Notes under the pieces: model-generated
What the model saw: only the letters and a program-made list of their open reading frames with translations
What the model was told of the DNA's origin: nothing
Database searches by the model: none
Shown: positions 11,823 to 20,589 of the stretch, in pieces
Layout of the letters: each line of letters begins with the position of its first letter
How positions within the stretch are numbered: position 1 is the first letter of the stretch
Assembly (NCBI GenBank): GCA_015227615.1
Contig: JAALGZ010000009.1
Coordinates: 1,178,001-1,242,000 of the forward strand
DNA: 64,000 nucleotides
Reading direction: 5' to 3'
Source of the DNA: Labyrinthula sp. Ha
Lineage: Eukaryota > Sar > Bigyra > Labyrinthulida > Labyrinthulaceae
Program-made: the position numbers and the translations under genes

Positions 11823-13256
11823 TTAAACCTCATCTTCTACCTTGTCCAATCTCACCTTCGCAACCACAAAATTGGCAACAATAGATAATAGAAGAAGAAA
11901 AATGCCACCAAGTGGGAACATTAATTTATTCTGCAGTCTTATCACTTTTTCTTTTTTTACCTCCATTTGACGCTCTTTAAATTCACGCTTGTAACTTTGT
12001 TCCAGCATCCTAAATCTTTCTCTACTTGCTTCTTGTCCAAAAGATAATTCAGCTAATCTTTGTGCATGATCAGAGTATAATCTAAGTGCACTATCTTTAA
12101 AATCTAGTGCATCATCAACTACATTCCTAAGAATAACTTGTATATGATCAAGTTCATCAAATACAGTATGATACCACTTTCCTGCTTGCCAGTTATTTGC
12201 ACTTGATCCACCAGAATATCTTTCACAGTCATCTTTATTATTTGAAATATCATTTGTTGGACAGATTTGACTATTCAAAGGAACTAAACCATCATTCACT
12301 TGGTTTATAGGATCAGATTCTTTTCCAATAATTAAGGCTGAAGGATGAAGAAAAGGGATCATAAAAGCACTTGGCGCTTGATACCAATCACCACACAAGA
12401 GAAGAATACAATCTCTTTTAGCATAAGTTCTTTCTGTACCAATGGCAAAATAATATGTTTCTGAATATGCAACTGGTCCTTTATTATTCAATTCTCTTGC
12501 TCCTTCTGAAGATAAGTCATATAAACTAAAATCTTTATTATCTGGAGAAATAATCCCTGCAGATTGAGCTCTTTCCCAATATTCAACAAAACTTTCACCT
12601 TCTTCTCTTTCTAATCCCCAATATTCTAAATCAATAGTGTAAATATCATCTATAGCTGAGTTATCTATAAATCCAGCAAGTGATACATGAAGATCTCTTA
12701 CAAAATCAATAAAATCATCACCTGCTATGTCTACAAAGGTTGTACCATCTAGTGTTCCACTTATTGGAGATATACTTTTAATCCATACTTTATTACCTTG
12801 ATAAAGTGGAGATACATCTGAAGAACAATCTGAACCTTCGCGTAATAATATTTCCAACATTCTCATAGTTTGTCCACCCATTGAGTGTCCAATCAGATGA
12901 ACTTTATTTTCTTCACTCCATTGAGGATATAAACCTTTTCCAGTATAATCTTTTCCAAATCTATCATGACCAAACTCTGTTGAATGACAAGCACCATAAT
13001 CTGTTCTTACTCCCATAATCTGTGCATATAATTCCGCTGCTCTATCCCAATTAGAAGTAAACTTTCCCATCACAGCAACTTTTGTATTAAACCCTTGATT
13101 CTCAAAGACATCTAAATATGCCCAATATGGAAAACCCAAGAATTCTTCTGGACCCCATCCTCCGAGACCGTGTACAAAAATAATTGTATCTGAAGTTTCT
13201 GCAGAGACTTCCAACCCAAACAAGGCTAGAAACAGAGAAAGAAAGTATAGATTCAT
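11823..13256 (-). CDS. Secreted/membrane-anchored bacterial-type lipase, copy 2
   Basis: Paralogue of the lipase at 4946-6346, 477 residues, with the same signal peptide (FLSLFLALFGLEVSA), FVHGLGGWG, GHSMGG nucleophile elbow, NDGLVPL and ELDHIQV. It differs from copy 1 in small clustered patches (LVDNTII versus FIDNSAI; YAAINC versus YAKRDC; FLWGPSL versus FLHPSAL; GEQ versus GQE) and in its whole C-terminus, which still forms a charged stretch plus a membrane helix (LMFPLGGIFLLLLSIVANFVV) but then ends in an acidic tail (KVRLDKVEDEV). The first four residues also differ (MNLY versus MLK). Both copies look intact, so both are probably expressed. Specific substrates are unknown. Confidence 0.9.
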   Translation of the reverse strand: MNLYFLSLFLALFGLEVSAETSDTIIFVHGLGGWGPEEFLGFPYWAYLDVFENQGFNTKVAVMGKFTSNWDRAAELYAQIMGVRTDYGACHSTEFGHDRFGKDYTGKGLYPQWSEENKVHLIGHSMGGQTMRMLEILLREGSDCSSDVSPLYQGNKVWIKSISPISGTLDGTTFVDIAGDDFIDFVRDLHVSLAGFIDNSAIDDIYTIDLEYWGLEREEGESFVEYWERAQSAGIISPDNKDFSLYDLSSEGARELNNKGPVAYSETYYFAIGTERTYAKRDCILLLCGDWYQAPSAFMIPFLHPSALIIGKESDPINQVNDGLVPLNSQICPTNDISNNKDDCERYSGGSSANNWQAGKWYHTVFDELDHIQVILRNVVDDALDFKDSALRLYSDHAQRLAELSFGQEASRERFRMLEQSYKREFKERQMEVKKEKVIRLQNKLMFPLGGIFLLLLSIVANFVVAKVRLDKVEDEV

Positions 13257-13674
13257 TAGGATAGGAAGAATATGTTTCTTAGTTATTGTGTTTAAAATTT
13301 TGAAATGTTTTGTTTTTTCCGACTCTAGTTTATAGAAGAGTTTGCTTTGCCATAGGTGAAAAATGGAAAAGTGTGTGTTCTTGTATATTGCGTGGAAATA
13401 CGAAGTTTCTTTTTCCGACTATTTAGGGGTGGGTTTATCCGGTAATAGAATCGCATAAGGGTGAATTTAGACCGCTCGATTAAAGATTGTTATCGTAACA
13501 CGATAATTAACGGTAACACATTCTACCATTAAGCATGGGAAACTACAATTTAATTGTTAATTAACCGGAACTTACTTACTTAAACAGGGAGTTATTTGGG
13601 ATAAGTATCCTAACCCTCACGCTCGCCCTGGTCTTACTACCTAGTTATATTACATATTTTAGATAACATTTATT

Positions 13675-13955
13675 CCGGTAACTTCCATTAAATCTTGCAT
13701 CTTTTCACACTTCATTCTATACCGGTATTTTCCATTAAGTTCCGTTATATCGTGTATGTTTCCTTACTTGGTCTGTTACTGGTATCTTCCATTAAGCTTT
13801 GCTCCTTTGTGCTGGTTTCTTGCTTGTTCTGTTATTGGTACGTTCTGTTAGGTTCTTGTTCTTGTATTCTGGAATCTTATGGTATCTTTCTTGTACATAA
13901 TCTTGCCTTGGTCTTATCTTACTGTTATCTTCCGTTAACTCCAGTGACAGGTTCC
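13675..13955. repeat. Degenerate tandem repeat (unit about 45-57 bp)
   Basis: The phrase ggta(a/t)cttccattaa recurs at about 13675, 13722 and 13779, then more degenerately near 13835, 13880 and 13922, each followed by a T-rich filler. On the minus strand the repeat is A-rich (TTAATGGAAGATACC). Because it lies on the 3' side of the minus-strand LINE, it could be that element's A-rich tail or a satellite it landed in; I cannot tell which. Confidence 0.6.
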
Positions 13956-14514
13956 TAAAAAGTATGTAGTAATGCCTTATTGGAGCTCAATTTGTAAATA
14001 TGCCCAAAATTTTCAATATCTGGAATAAGTTGAAATCAAATCAAATACAACAACATCGGATAGAAAAAAAAGAAAAAAGATTGAACCGTTCTCTCACGAC
14101 CTCCTGATTCGCGATTTCCGGCATGTTAAAGATTCTGAAGATGTATTTATGATGATTGATGAGTGATTTGGCTGCATCCTGGAAAGTTTTGATTGATTTC
14201 GTGCGCAAGAATGTTCAAGATCAGGTTTTGGATCAGTTTGGAGGAGGATAAGGGGGATTTGTGTATAGCTTATAGGGAGGTCAAGAAGGATAGTTTTTCG
14301 GAGGAAGATGTTTATCGTGTCTGCTTTGTGGTGCTTATCGTGGGTATGTTGTCTTTTGGTGGCTCTTGGTTATGATGAAGTTTTTTGCTTTGGACTTATT
14401 CTAGTGAAGTCAATGAGGATCTGAATATGAATATGGGTTGTTTGCTTTCAGGGGGGATCAGCGTTTGCTCCAGCTACTTCTGAACCTTTCTTGCTTCGCT
14501 TCCGCTTATTTTTC

Positions 14515-16701
14515 TTAGGGGTTCTGGTTACTTTCGTTCACAGCAAGCATCGTTTGAATATATTCAAGGGGATTTATTGTGGCCAGTCTTTGCCTTTTGT
14601 ATCTGGACATGGTTCTGGCGATGGCTATCGGGGATATTCTGTTTGGAGTTGGAGGTGTATTTGACAGGTTGCTTTCTTCTTGTTGTGATTGTTCAGGTGG
14701 TGGTTCAGTAGGAGGTGTTGGGTTCCAGTTGAGCCGATCCTGAGCTTCTAGATATGATATTTCCCTGGGCCTCTTGGGTTGTAGGTTGTTGTTGATGTTT
14801 GAGAGTCTGAGGGAGGTAAGCTGCTCATCGTGGAGCGTTTTTTCTGTCCTGTTGTATTTATCTTTTAGGTCTTGGACAATCTTGCACACATCTAGATCGC
14901 CTTCTTGGATTCTCACATCCTTTATATGAATATTTTCAATAGGTGCTTTGATCTTCCTCGATAACATATGAAGTTTTTTATTTATTCGTTCATCCTCGGG
15001 CCAGTTGACAAGGCTATACAATCCAGGAGAGAGTACAAGAGCTCGTACAAGATTTCGTTTTGTTGCGTTCCAGATTTCAGGAGATTGAATAATGTCCCGA
15101 TATTTGTTCAGTCTTATTTCGCAGAGTTCCAGTTTTTGTAAGATACTATTTACTGAGATACCAGCTGAATTAAATTCCATTCCCAAGTATTTATATGACT
15201 TCACTGGCTCTATACACTCGCCATTTACTGTTACTGGGACTGCTGAAGGTTGCAACTTTTGTTCCAGAATATCTTTAGTATGGAGAACAGCTAACGTACC
15301 TTTACGACTGCGGTTACGTGTGCCGTCACAGAATCTACTTCTACAATGGGCATCATAACTTTTCTTGGCTTCAAAATATCTGTCACAGGTTTCGCAGTAG
15401 AATTTGGATAAAATGAGGTTGATGTCTTTGTCAGGTATATCTTCATTTATTTCATAGCCTTCATCTGTTAGCAAGATTTTGGTTTTTGATATGTTTATTC
15501 TCAATCCAGACACAGGTTCCAGAGTTTGAAGTTGATTCACGAAGTTTGATATTTGTTCATCTGAGTCACATATTGTGGCTATATCATCTGCAAACGCTAA
15601 GTAATTGAACTTCATTCCCGCTACTGTCAGGTTGGTCAAGGTACTATGGTTTATTCTTTTCATTACTGAATTTAAAACTACTACGAAGATAGCTGGAGAC
15701 AACGAATCCCCTTGTAGAACCCCACGTCTTAAGTTTACACTTCCTGAAAGTTTGTTTCCTTCTGCTGCTCTTATCTCTGCTGCTTCATATAGGCTTTTTA
15801 TTATCTTTCTCAGTTTCTTTGGCACATGGTGTTCTTTCAAGGATATTTGGATAAATCTATGGTCAACCGAGTCGAAAGCTTTCTGGAAATCTACAAAGAG
15901 TAACTTCAGCTTTTGGTTTCTTCTAAGGCAATGCTTGACTATGCTATTGAGAATTTCAATTTTATTCATTGTACTGAAGTTGGATCTAAAACCTGCCTGG
16001 TATGATGGCAGTTTCTCTAGAATGTGTGTCAATCTATTATTAATGATTTTTGTAAGAAGCTTGAATGTTGTATTTAGCAGCGCAATGGGACGGTAACTAC
16101 TAGGTTCATTTTTGCTTCCTTTTTGTTTGTAGATGTGGATTATTTTGCTACTACACAATATTTTCAGATCCTTATTTGGGATGAAGTCATTTCTAAAGAT
16201 GTTTTGGATCTTCTTGGTGATGAGTTTTTGGACTTTTACTGAAGTTTTTAGGAGTTCGTTTGGAATGTTGTCTAGTCCTGGTGCACGGTTGTTCTTGAGC
16301 TGTCTGATGGTTGTTAGCACTTCATCCGAAGTTGGCGGATGAACATCGATACTTTCCTGGAGAGCCGGTTCAAATATCGGTCTGTGGTAATGTTCCATCT
16401 GACTTTTTGAAAGTTGTATTTTTGGAGTAGGAGGTATTTGCTGTTTTTCCATATATTCTTTCAGAATACGAAGTCTGGAGCCTACATCCACCCTGTTCCC
16501 GGCTGAATCGGTATTTATTCTTGCTTGCAGTTTCTTCTTTGGTTTCAGTCTGTTTACTATTGCATAGGCTTCCCTTGTTCTATTGGATCTAAAAAACTGC
16601 TGAATCTTGTTGGAGACTTTGTTTAGCCAGATGTTTCTGTCTACTAGCGCGCTTGCTTTTACTGCTTCCGTTAAATCCTTCTTTTGCTGGCGTGTGGCTG
16701 T
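14515..16701 (-). CDS. LINE reverse transcriptase domain
   Basis: This reading frame continues directly from the endonuclease part after the TAA at 16702-16704; the first ATG after that stop is at 16491, giving 658 residues. Reverse-transcriptase hallmarks are YRPIALLNTTFKLLTKII, FVDFQKAFDSVDH, RRGVLQGDSLSP and the catalytic box LAFADDIA. After the GLRINISKTK block there is an insertion of about 90 residues with a C-X2-C-X12-H-X5-C zinc finger (CETCDRYF...HCRSRFC) before KSYKYLGM, where many LINEs have none or a different finger. The C-terminus is proline- and glutamine-rich and I see no RNase H domain. It would reverse-transcribe the element's RNA at a nicked target. Confidence 0.85.
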   Translation of the reverse strand, partial: TATRQQKKDLTEAVKASALVDRNIWLNKVSNKIQQFFRSNRTREAYAIVNRLKPKKKLQARINTDSAGNRVDVGSRLRILKEYMEKQQIPPTPKIQLSKSQMEHYHRPIFEPALQESIDVHPPTSDEVLTTIRQLKNNRAPGLDNIPNELLKTSVKVQKLITKKIQNIFRNDFIPNKDLKILCSSKIIHIYKQKGSKNEPSSYRPIALLNTTFKLLTKIINNRLTHILEKLPSYQAGFRSNFSTMNKIEILNSIVKHCLRRNQKLKLLFVDFQKAFDSVDHRFIQISLKEHHVPKKLRKIIKSLYEAAEIRAAEGNKLSGSVNLRRGVLQGDSLSPAIFVVVLNSVMKRINHSTLTNLTVAGMKFNYLAFADDIATICDSDEQISNFVNQLQTLEPVSGLRINISKTKILLTDEGYEINEDIPDKDINLILSKFYCETCDRYFEAKKSYDAHCRSRFCDGTRNRSRKGTLAVLHTKDILEQKLQPSAVPVTVNGECIEPVKSYKYLGMEFNSAGISVNSILQKLELCEIRLNKYRDIIQSPEIWNATKRNLVRALVLSPGLYSLVNWPEDERINKKLHMLSRKIKAPIENIHIKDVRIQEGDLDVCKIVQDLKDKYNRTEKTLHDEQLTSLRLSNINNNLQPKRPREISYLEAQDRLNWNPTPPTEPPPEQSQQEESNLSNTPPTPNRISPIAIARTMSRYKRQRLATINPLEYIQTMLAVNESNQNP

Positions 16702-17816
16702 TTAGAACTCTCTTCTTTTCCTTGTGACTAGTTCGATGGTTCCTGCTGAGTTCTCCCTTTCGTGGATTTGTAAGTTTAGTGGGGGAATGTTTTCTTTTAG
16801 GATTTTACTGGCTAATGGGATAAGATCTTCGTACGCTGCCTCTTCGCCGGTCAATTCACGTAGTTTTTCTCCGATTTTGTCATCTACTAGCTGTGCCAGG
16901 TTGCGGTCTTTAAGGAGCAGACTTACATCTGGTTTTACCTTGTGGACAAAAGACTTGTGTGTCAAATTGGTCAAGAATCTGGCTTCAATTGCTTGGTGGT
17001 CAAAGTTTGTACCACCGTACAGTTTCGCTGAGATGTTTTTTACAATTCTGAAGGATGTCAACAAGGGTAAATCGTTTGTTACGAAGAAGTCAATTTCTGA
17101 TTTTATCTTGGAGTTGCCTTTCTGGTAGTATTTTGCATGTTTATTTTCCTTTTTCCTTCCCGTTTTGAATTTAAAGTTAACAACCTCATATTCATGCTGT
17201 AGCAGCCATCTTTCCAGCATCTTTCCGTTCCTGTTCGATCTATGCGAATATCCATATCGATTGTTATCTTGTTTAAAGTTCCGGTTCAACTGCGCGTTAA
17301 GGTCACCTCCAATGATGATGAGCCTTCTCTTGTTTACTTTAGAAGTCACTTTTGTTAATTGAGAGAGAAATTTTTTGTAATCATCTGCGCTTTTCCCGAG
17401 TGTGGGGCGTAACAATTTACTAAAACAGCTTGAGCTTTACCATTTAGGCTTACTACAACTTTTAGGATCCTGTCGCTCGGAGTCTGAACTCCAACAACCC
17501 TCTCAGAGAGTTCTTGGCACAGAAACGTTGCTACGCCTTCGGAGCAGTTGGGCTGTTTTGACAAAAACCACCTTCCTGCTCTTTGGCTAACGTTCACCTC
17601 TTGTTCTAGTCTCTTGTAACCTTGCTTGTTCACTTCTTGTAGCATCAGGACGTCTGCATCCCTGGAAAGTTCACGAAGTACGTTTAGTTTGAAGGTAGTA
17701 AGACCACCAACGTTCACACTCAGTACAGAGACTGAGTGTCTTCGAAGGCTCGCGTGCTCTGGGACCTCTGTTGAGGCTTGAACGGAGCGGTTCAAAGAAG
17801 AACTAGAGATTTGCAT
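16702..17816 (-). pseudogene. LINE apurinic endonuclease-like domain (frameshifted)
   Basis: Two overlapping frames make up the domain: 17816-17355 (VLSVNVGGLTTFKLNVL, then LMLQEVN, NCYAPHSGK) and 17415-16702 (IIIGGDLNAQ, SEIDFFVT, GTNFDHQAIEAR). These are the LQEVN, GGDLNAQ and DHxxI signatures of the EEP endonuclease/phosphatase fold used by LINEs to nick their target. The two frames join at the NCYAPHSGK stretch near 17.4 kb, so one indel has broken the frame. The TAA at 16702 then ends the frame before the reverse transcriptase. This is ordinary LINE decay. Confidence 0.8.
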
Positions 17817-17845
17817 CTTTTTGTTCAGTTTCCCAAATTTTAATT

Positions 17846-18009
17846 AACCGGAAAAAGTATGACAAAATTACCCAAAATTGGCATTTTGCATGACAGAAGG
17901 TCATACGAATTCCGGTAAGTCATATTTTTTTTTCAAATTTTCGTGCTAGAATTTCCCTAGGTAAAAATTAAGCCGGTTTTAACCGGAATTTGTATGACCG
18001 CTGTCATAC
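17846..18009. repeat. Cluster of three recombination-site-like palindromes
   Basis: A 29-bp site with core GCATGAC-5 nt-GTCATAC followed by RAATTCCGGT lies at 17888-17916 (+). An inverted copy lies at 17981-18009 (aaccggaatttgtatgac then cgct then gtcatac). A more decayed inverted copy lies at 17846-17870 (aaccggaaaaagtatgac). The paired 7-bp arms around a 4-5 bp centre are the architecture of tyrosine-recombinase core sites. The cluster lies just outside the LINE 5' end and just upstream of the recombinase-like gene. Confidence 0.65.
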
Positions 18010-18448
18010 TTTTTTTAAAGAGCCAATGAAAAGACATTTTTGTTTTGCGAACCTTTGCAGAAGAGAACACCGGATAAAATCACAGTGGAGAGTTACCATA
18101 CAGTTCTAATTTGCTGAAAACAAACACAAATCAAACAAAGAGTGCTCAAAAAAAAAGAAATAGGTAAAACTCGGCGAATGTTTCATCTTTTTTAACGATT
18201 TTTGGCTTGTTGGAAAGCTCTTTTAAAGTTGCTTCATTTTAGAAATTTTACTTTGTGATATCTTCTGTACTTTTTGACGATACGCGATTTTACTTTTTTC
18301 CTAAAATGCGAGCAAAAGAAGAAAAAACAATGGGTTACACTTTGTTGCTTTCCTTGTTTGTGTTAGGGAAAAGTAATTTTATGTTTCACCTAATATCTAA
18401 ATTGTTGCTAGAACCTGTTTCCTAATTAATTTTTTAGTTCGAAGAAAA

Positions 18449-19152
18449 ATGGACGATCGTTTGAATGAAGAGGATTGGGCAGAGATTTCACAACATGTTT
18501 CTGAAATCAGAGCAAACACAATTGCAAAAAACTCTCAGAGCTCGTACGAGGGTTCTTACACCCAATTTCTAGCTTGGTGCTTAAGAAACAAACCCAATGT
18601 TTTTGCTGAAGATTTTCTTAACAAGTTGAAGGAAGGAAGTGATGCTGAAGCGCCAATGTGTTTAAACTCATTAGGAAAACAATTAAAACCTTTCCGAATT
18701 TACCACCTTTGAAATTTGATGATCTTGATGTAGAAACCTTCATGTCATGGATTGTAACTAAGAAACGAAGTGATGGGAGCTTTTTCAGTTTTTCTAGTTA
18801 CTCAACTCACCGTTCTGCTCTTTACAGTCTTTACCGTCAACACAAAGTTCGTTTTAGTTCTGAGTTCGAGAACGAGTTAAAAAATCATTTTAGAGGTTTA
18901 AAAAGAAGAATTGCTTCAGAAGAACAAGCAGGTCAAGGTGTGATTAAACGTAGGAGATATCCTCAAGATCCAACTCAAGTTCAATCAGTGCATCAATTAT
19001 GTGAATTCATATCTTGCCTCGAACGAAGCATCTATATCCAGTTCTCGGCTCTACTTGTCATGTCGCAGAATATGATAGTTATTAGTTTCAATTGCAACCT
19101 CCTAAGTGCTCATTTCATTTTGAGTGTTAATTTTTTTTTCACTTTCGGTTGA
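18449..19152 (+). pseudogene. Tyrosine-recombinase N-terminal (core-binding) domain, Crypton-like fragment
   Basis: Two overlapping frames (18449-18712 and 18658-19152) form about 220 residues. ANTIAKNSQSSYEGSYTQFLAWC and VETFMSWIVTKKR...SSYSTHRSALYSLYRQH look like the SAM-like core-binding domain that precedes the catalytic domain of phage-integrase-type recombinases, including Crypton transposons. The frames meet near the A-rich stretch at 18675-18695 and differ by one base; a frameshift is likelier than an intron, because the only GT...AG option there is about 17 nt. After QLCEFISCLERS..IQFSALLVMSQ, where the first catalytic helix would begin, similarity stops and no R...HxxR...Y catalytic set follows. 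It is thus a truncated transposon gene or a DNA-binding-only derivative. A possible 5'-UTR acceptor (ttttttag) precedes the ATG by about 12 bp. Confidence 0.55.
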
Positions 19153-19192
19153 ATTCCTCTTTCCAGAGTTCAACCAATGAAATTGCACTATT

Positions 19193-19238
19193 CGGTATTG
19201 GAAATCGCATGACAGCCTGTCATGCAAATTCCGACCAC
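19193..19238. repeat. Downstream recombination-site-like palindrome
   Basis: GCATGACAG-c-CTGTCATGC at 19207-19225 is a perfect 9-bp-arm palindrome. It extends outward with near-symmetric arms (ggtattggaaatc on the left, aaattccgacc on the right). It has the same orientation and consensus as the site at 17888-17916, so the two like-oriented copies bracket the recombinase-like gene about 1.3 kb apart. Confidence 0.65.
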
Positions 19239-19447
19239 AAGTAAGTTATCAACTTAAAGGAAGAAAACGTTCTTTACAAAAAAGTAATATGCTCCAAGGT
19301 TTATAATAGGAAAAGATTGAAATACCAAATTCTAAAAAGTAGCAAGAATGAACAGATGGGATGAATTCCTTAGTTTTCCGAGTTTATTTATACGAATATT
19401 CCTCTGCTTCTATTTGCAAAGAACAAAGAGATAGGGTTTTAGAGGCC

Positions 19448-19468
19448 GACCTTTAGAAGGTCAATTCC
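19448..19468. repeat. Possible fourth, diverged palindromic site
   Basis: GACCTT-tag-AAGGTC followed by AATTCC. The AGAAGGTCA...AATTCC part resembles the site at 17888. Similarity is partial, and it could be an unrelated hairpin. Confidence 0.3.
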
Positions 19469-20589
19469 AGCAAAAAAATTAATTGATCAAATTTTTTTAT
19501 TGGTTAAAATAATTGCCCCAAATATAATTTGGACACCAACAAAGAAGTAGATGAATCCAAGATTGCACGAAGGAAGAGAAAATAACGCAATGAACAAAAA
19601 AATTAAAGAAGAATATAAAGAATATATATTTTTTATTGAAAGGGGAAAACTATTGGTGAGGTTTTTCATGATGATTCAAGTTTTTATGTTGTTGTCAGAA
19701 TGAACTTTAACTCCTGCTGTAACTCTATTTTCGTAGGTCACGTTAGAATGATGGTTAGGCCTCCCGTAACTAACAAGGTACCTCAGTTGAAGTGCAAAAA
19801 TAAATATTTCCTGAGATATTTCCCAAAAGAATTAAACAAGATTAACAGAAATAGAATATGGAGCCAGGGTTAGGCAATACCAAGAACCTAGCTATAGTCC
19901 TTACCACATATACGACGGAAGATGGAAAACGCTTGGATGCGTGTTAGGTTTAGTCTTTTTTCTATTTATACATATAGAGCGAGGCTGGACATATGGATCA
20001 GAATATTTCTACTATTTAAGTTCATATCAAGACTAGTTTCAGCACCTATTTTGACGACGGCTTTTTTCATGAAACGCCTTACACCTCACGATGTAAATGT
20101 TCTTTTCTAATTTCTATATGGGCAAGCATAATACCATCAGCGCAGATGAGTAAGCAACTTTCCTACTCAGAATTTGCCTCATGATGTGAATTTTTGTATC
20201 TGTTTAATTTATTGACAGAGATGATACCACGAGCTAAAGTGCCTAAAGATATTTCCCTTGTTAAAATTTACGTCATGATCTATGTTTCTATATGTCTTAT
20301 TTATAGGCAAATATAATACCATGAGCAAAAATTTGAGGTGTTTTTTTATGGAGCGGCTTAATTCTGATTAAGTCTAAAAACTTGTTATGGAAGGGTGTCA
20401 TTTTGATTATGATTAAACAGTTATTATTGAGGGGCTTATATACATGAAGCACATGATATTAAAGAGATGAACGGTGAAGTATGTATTCTTGGAAAACTTT
20501 ACCGAGGAGGAACCAAAAGAATTTGAATTGGATATGTAACATCAGAAAATCCAGTTATTTAATCAAGTCCAGTCCACCTCGAATTCGAA

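Larger units (their letters stand above)
13960..17835 (-). mobile_element. LINE (non-LTR retrotransposon) with AP endonuclease and reverse transcriptase
   Basis: A minus-strand element with one long coding region (about 17816 to 14515): apurinic-endonuclease-like domain first, then reverse transcriptase. Bases 13960-14514 would be its 3' untranslated part; they are markedly richer in G than the surroundings on the plus strand. I see no upstream ORF1. The coding region carries one frameshift near 17.4 kb and one in-frame TAA at 16702-16704 but is otherwise open, so the insertion is young compared with the copia fossil. The 3' end is not sharply defined. Confidence 0.8.

Noticed and set aside
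15092-17590. Plus-strand frames within the LINE
   Set aside because: They are antisense shadows of the endonuclease and reverse transcriptase frames.
18650-18720. 17-nt intron joining the two recombinase-like frames
   Set aside because: All other introns here are 28-32 nt, so a one-base frameshift in an A-rich run is more likely.
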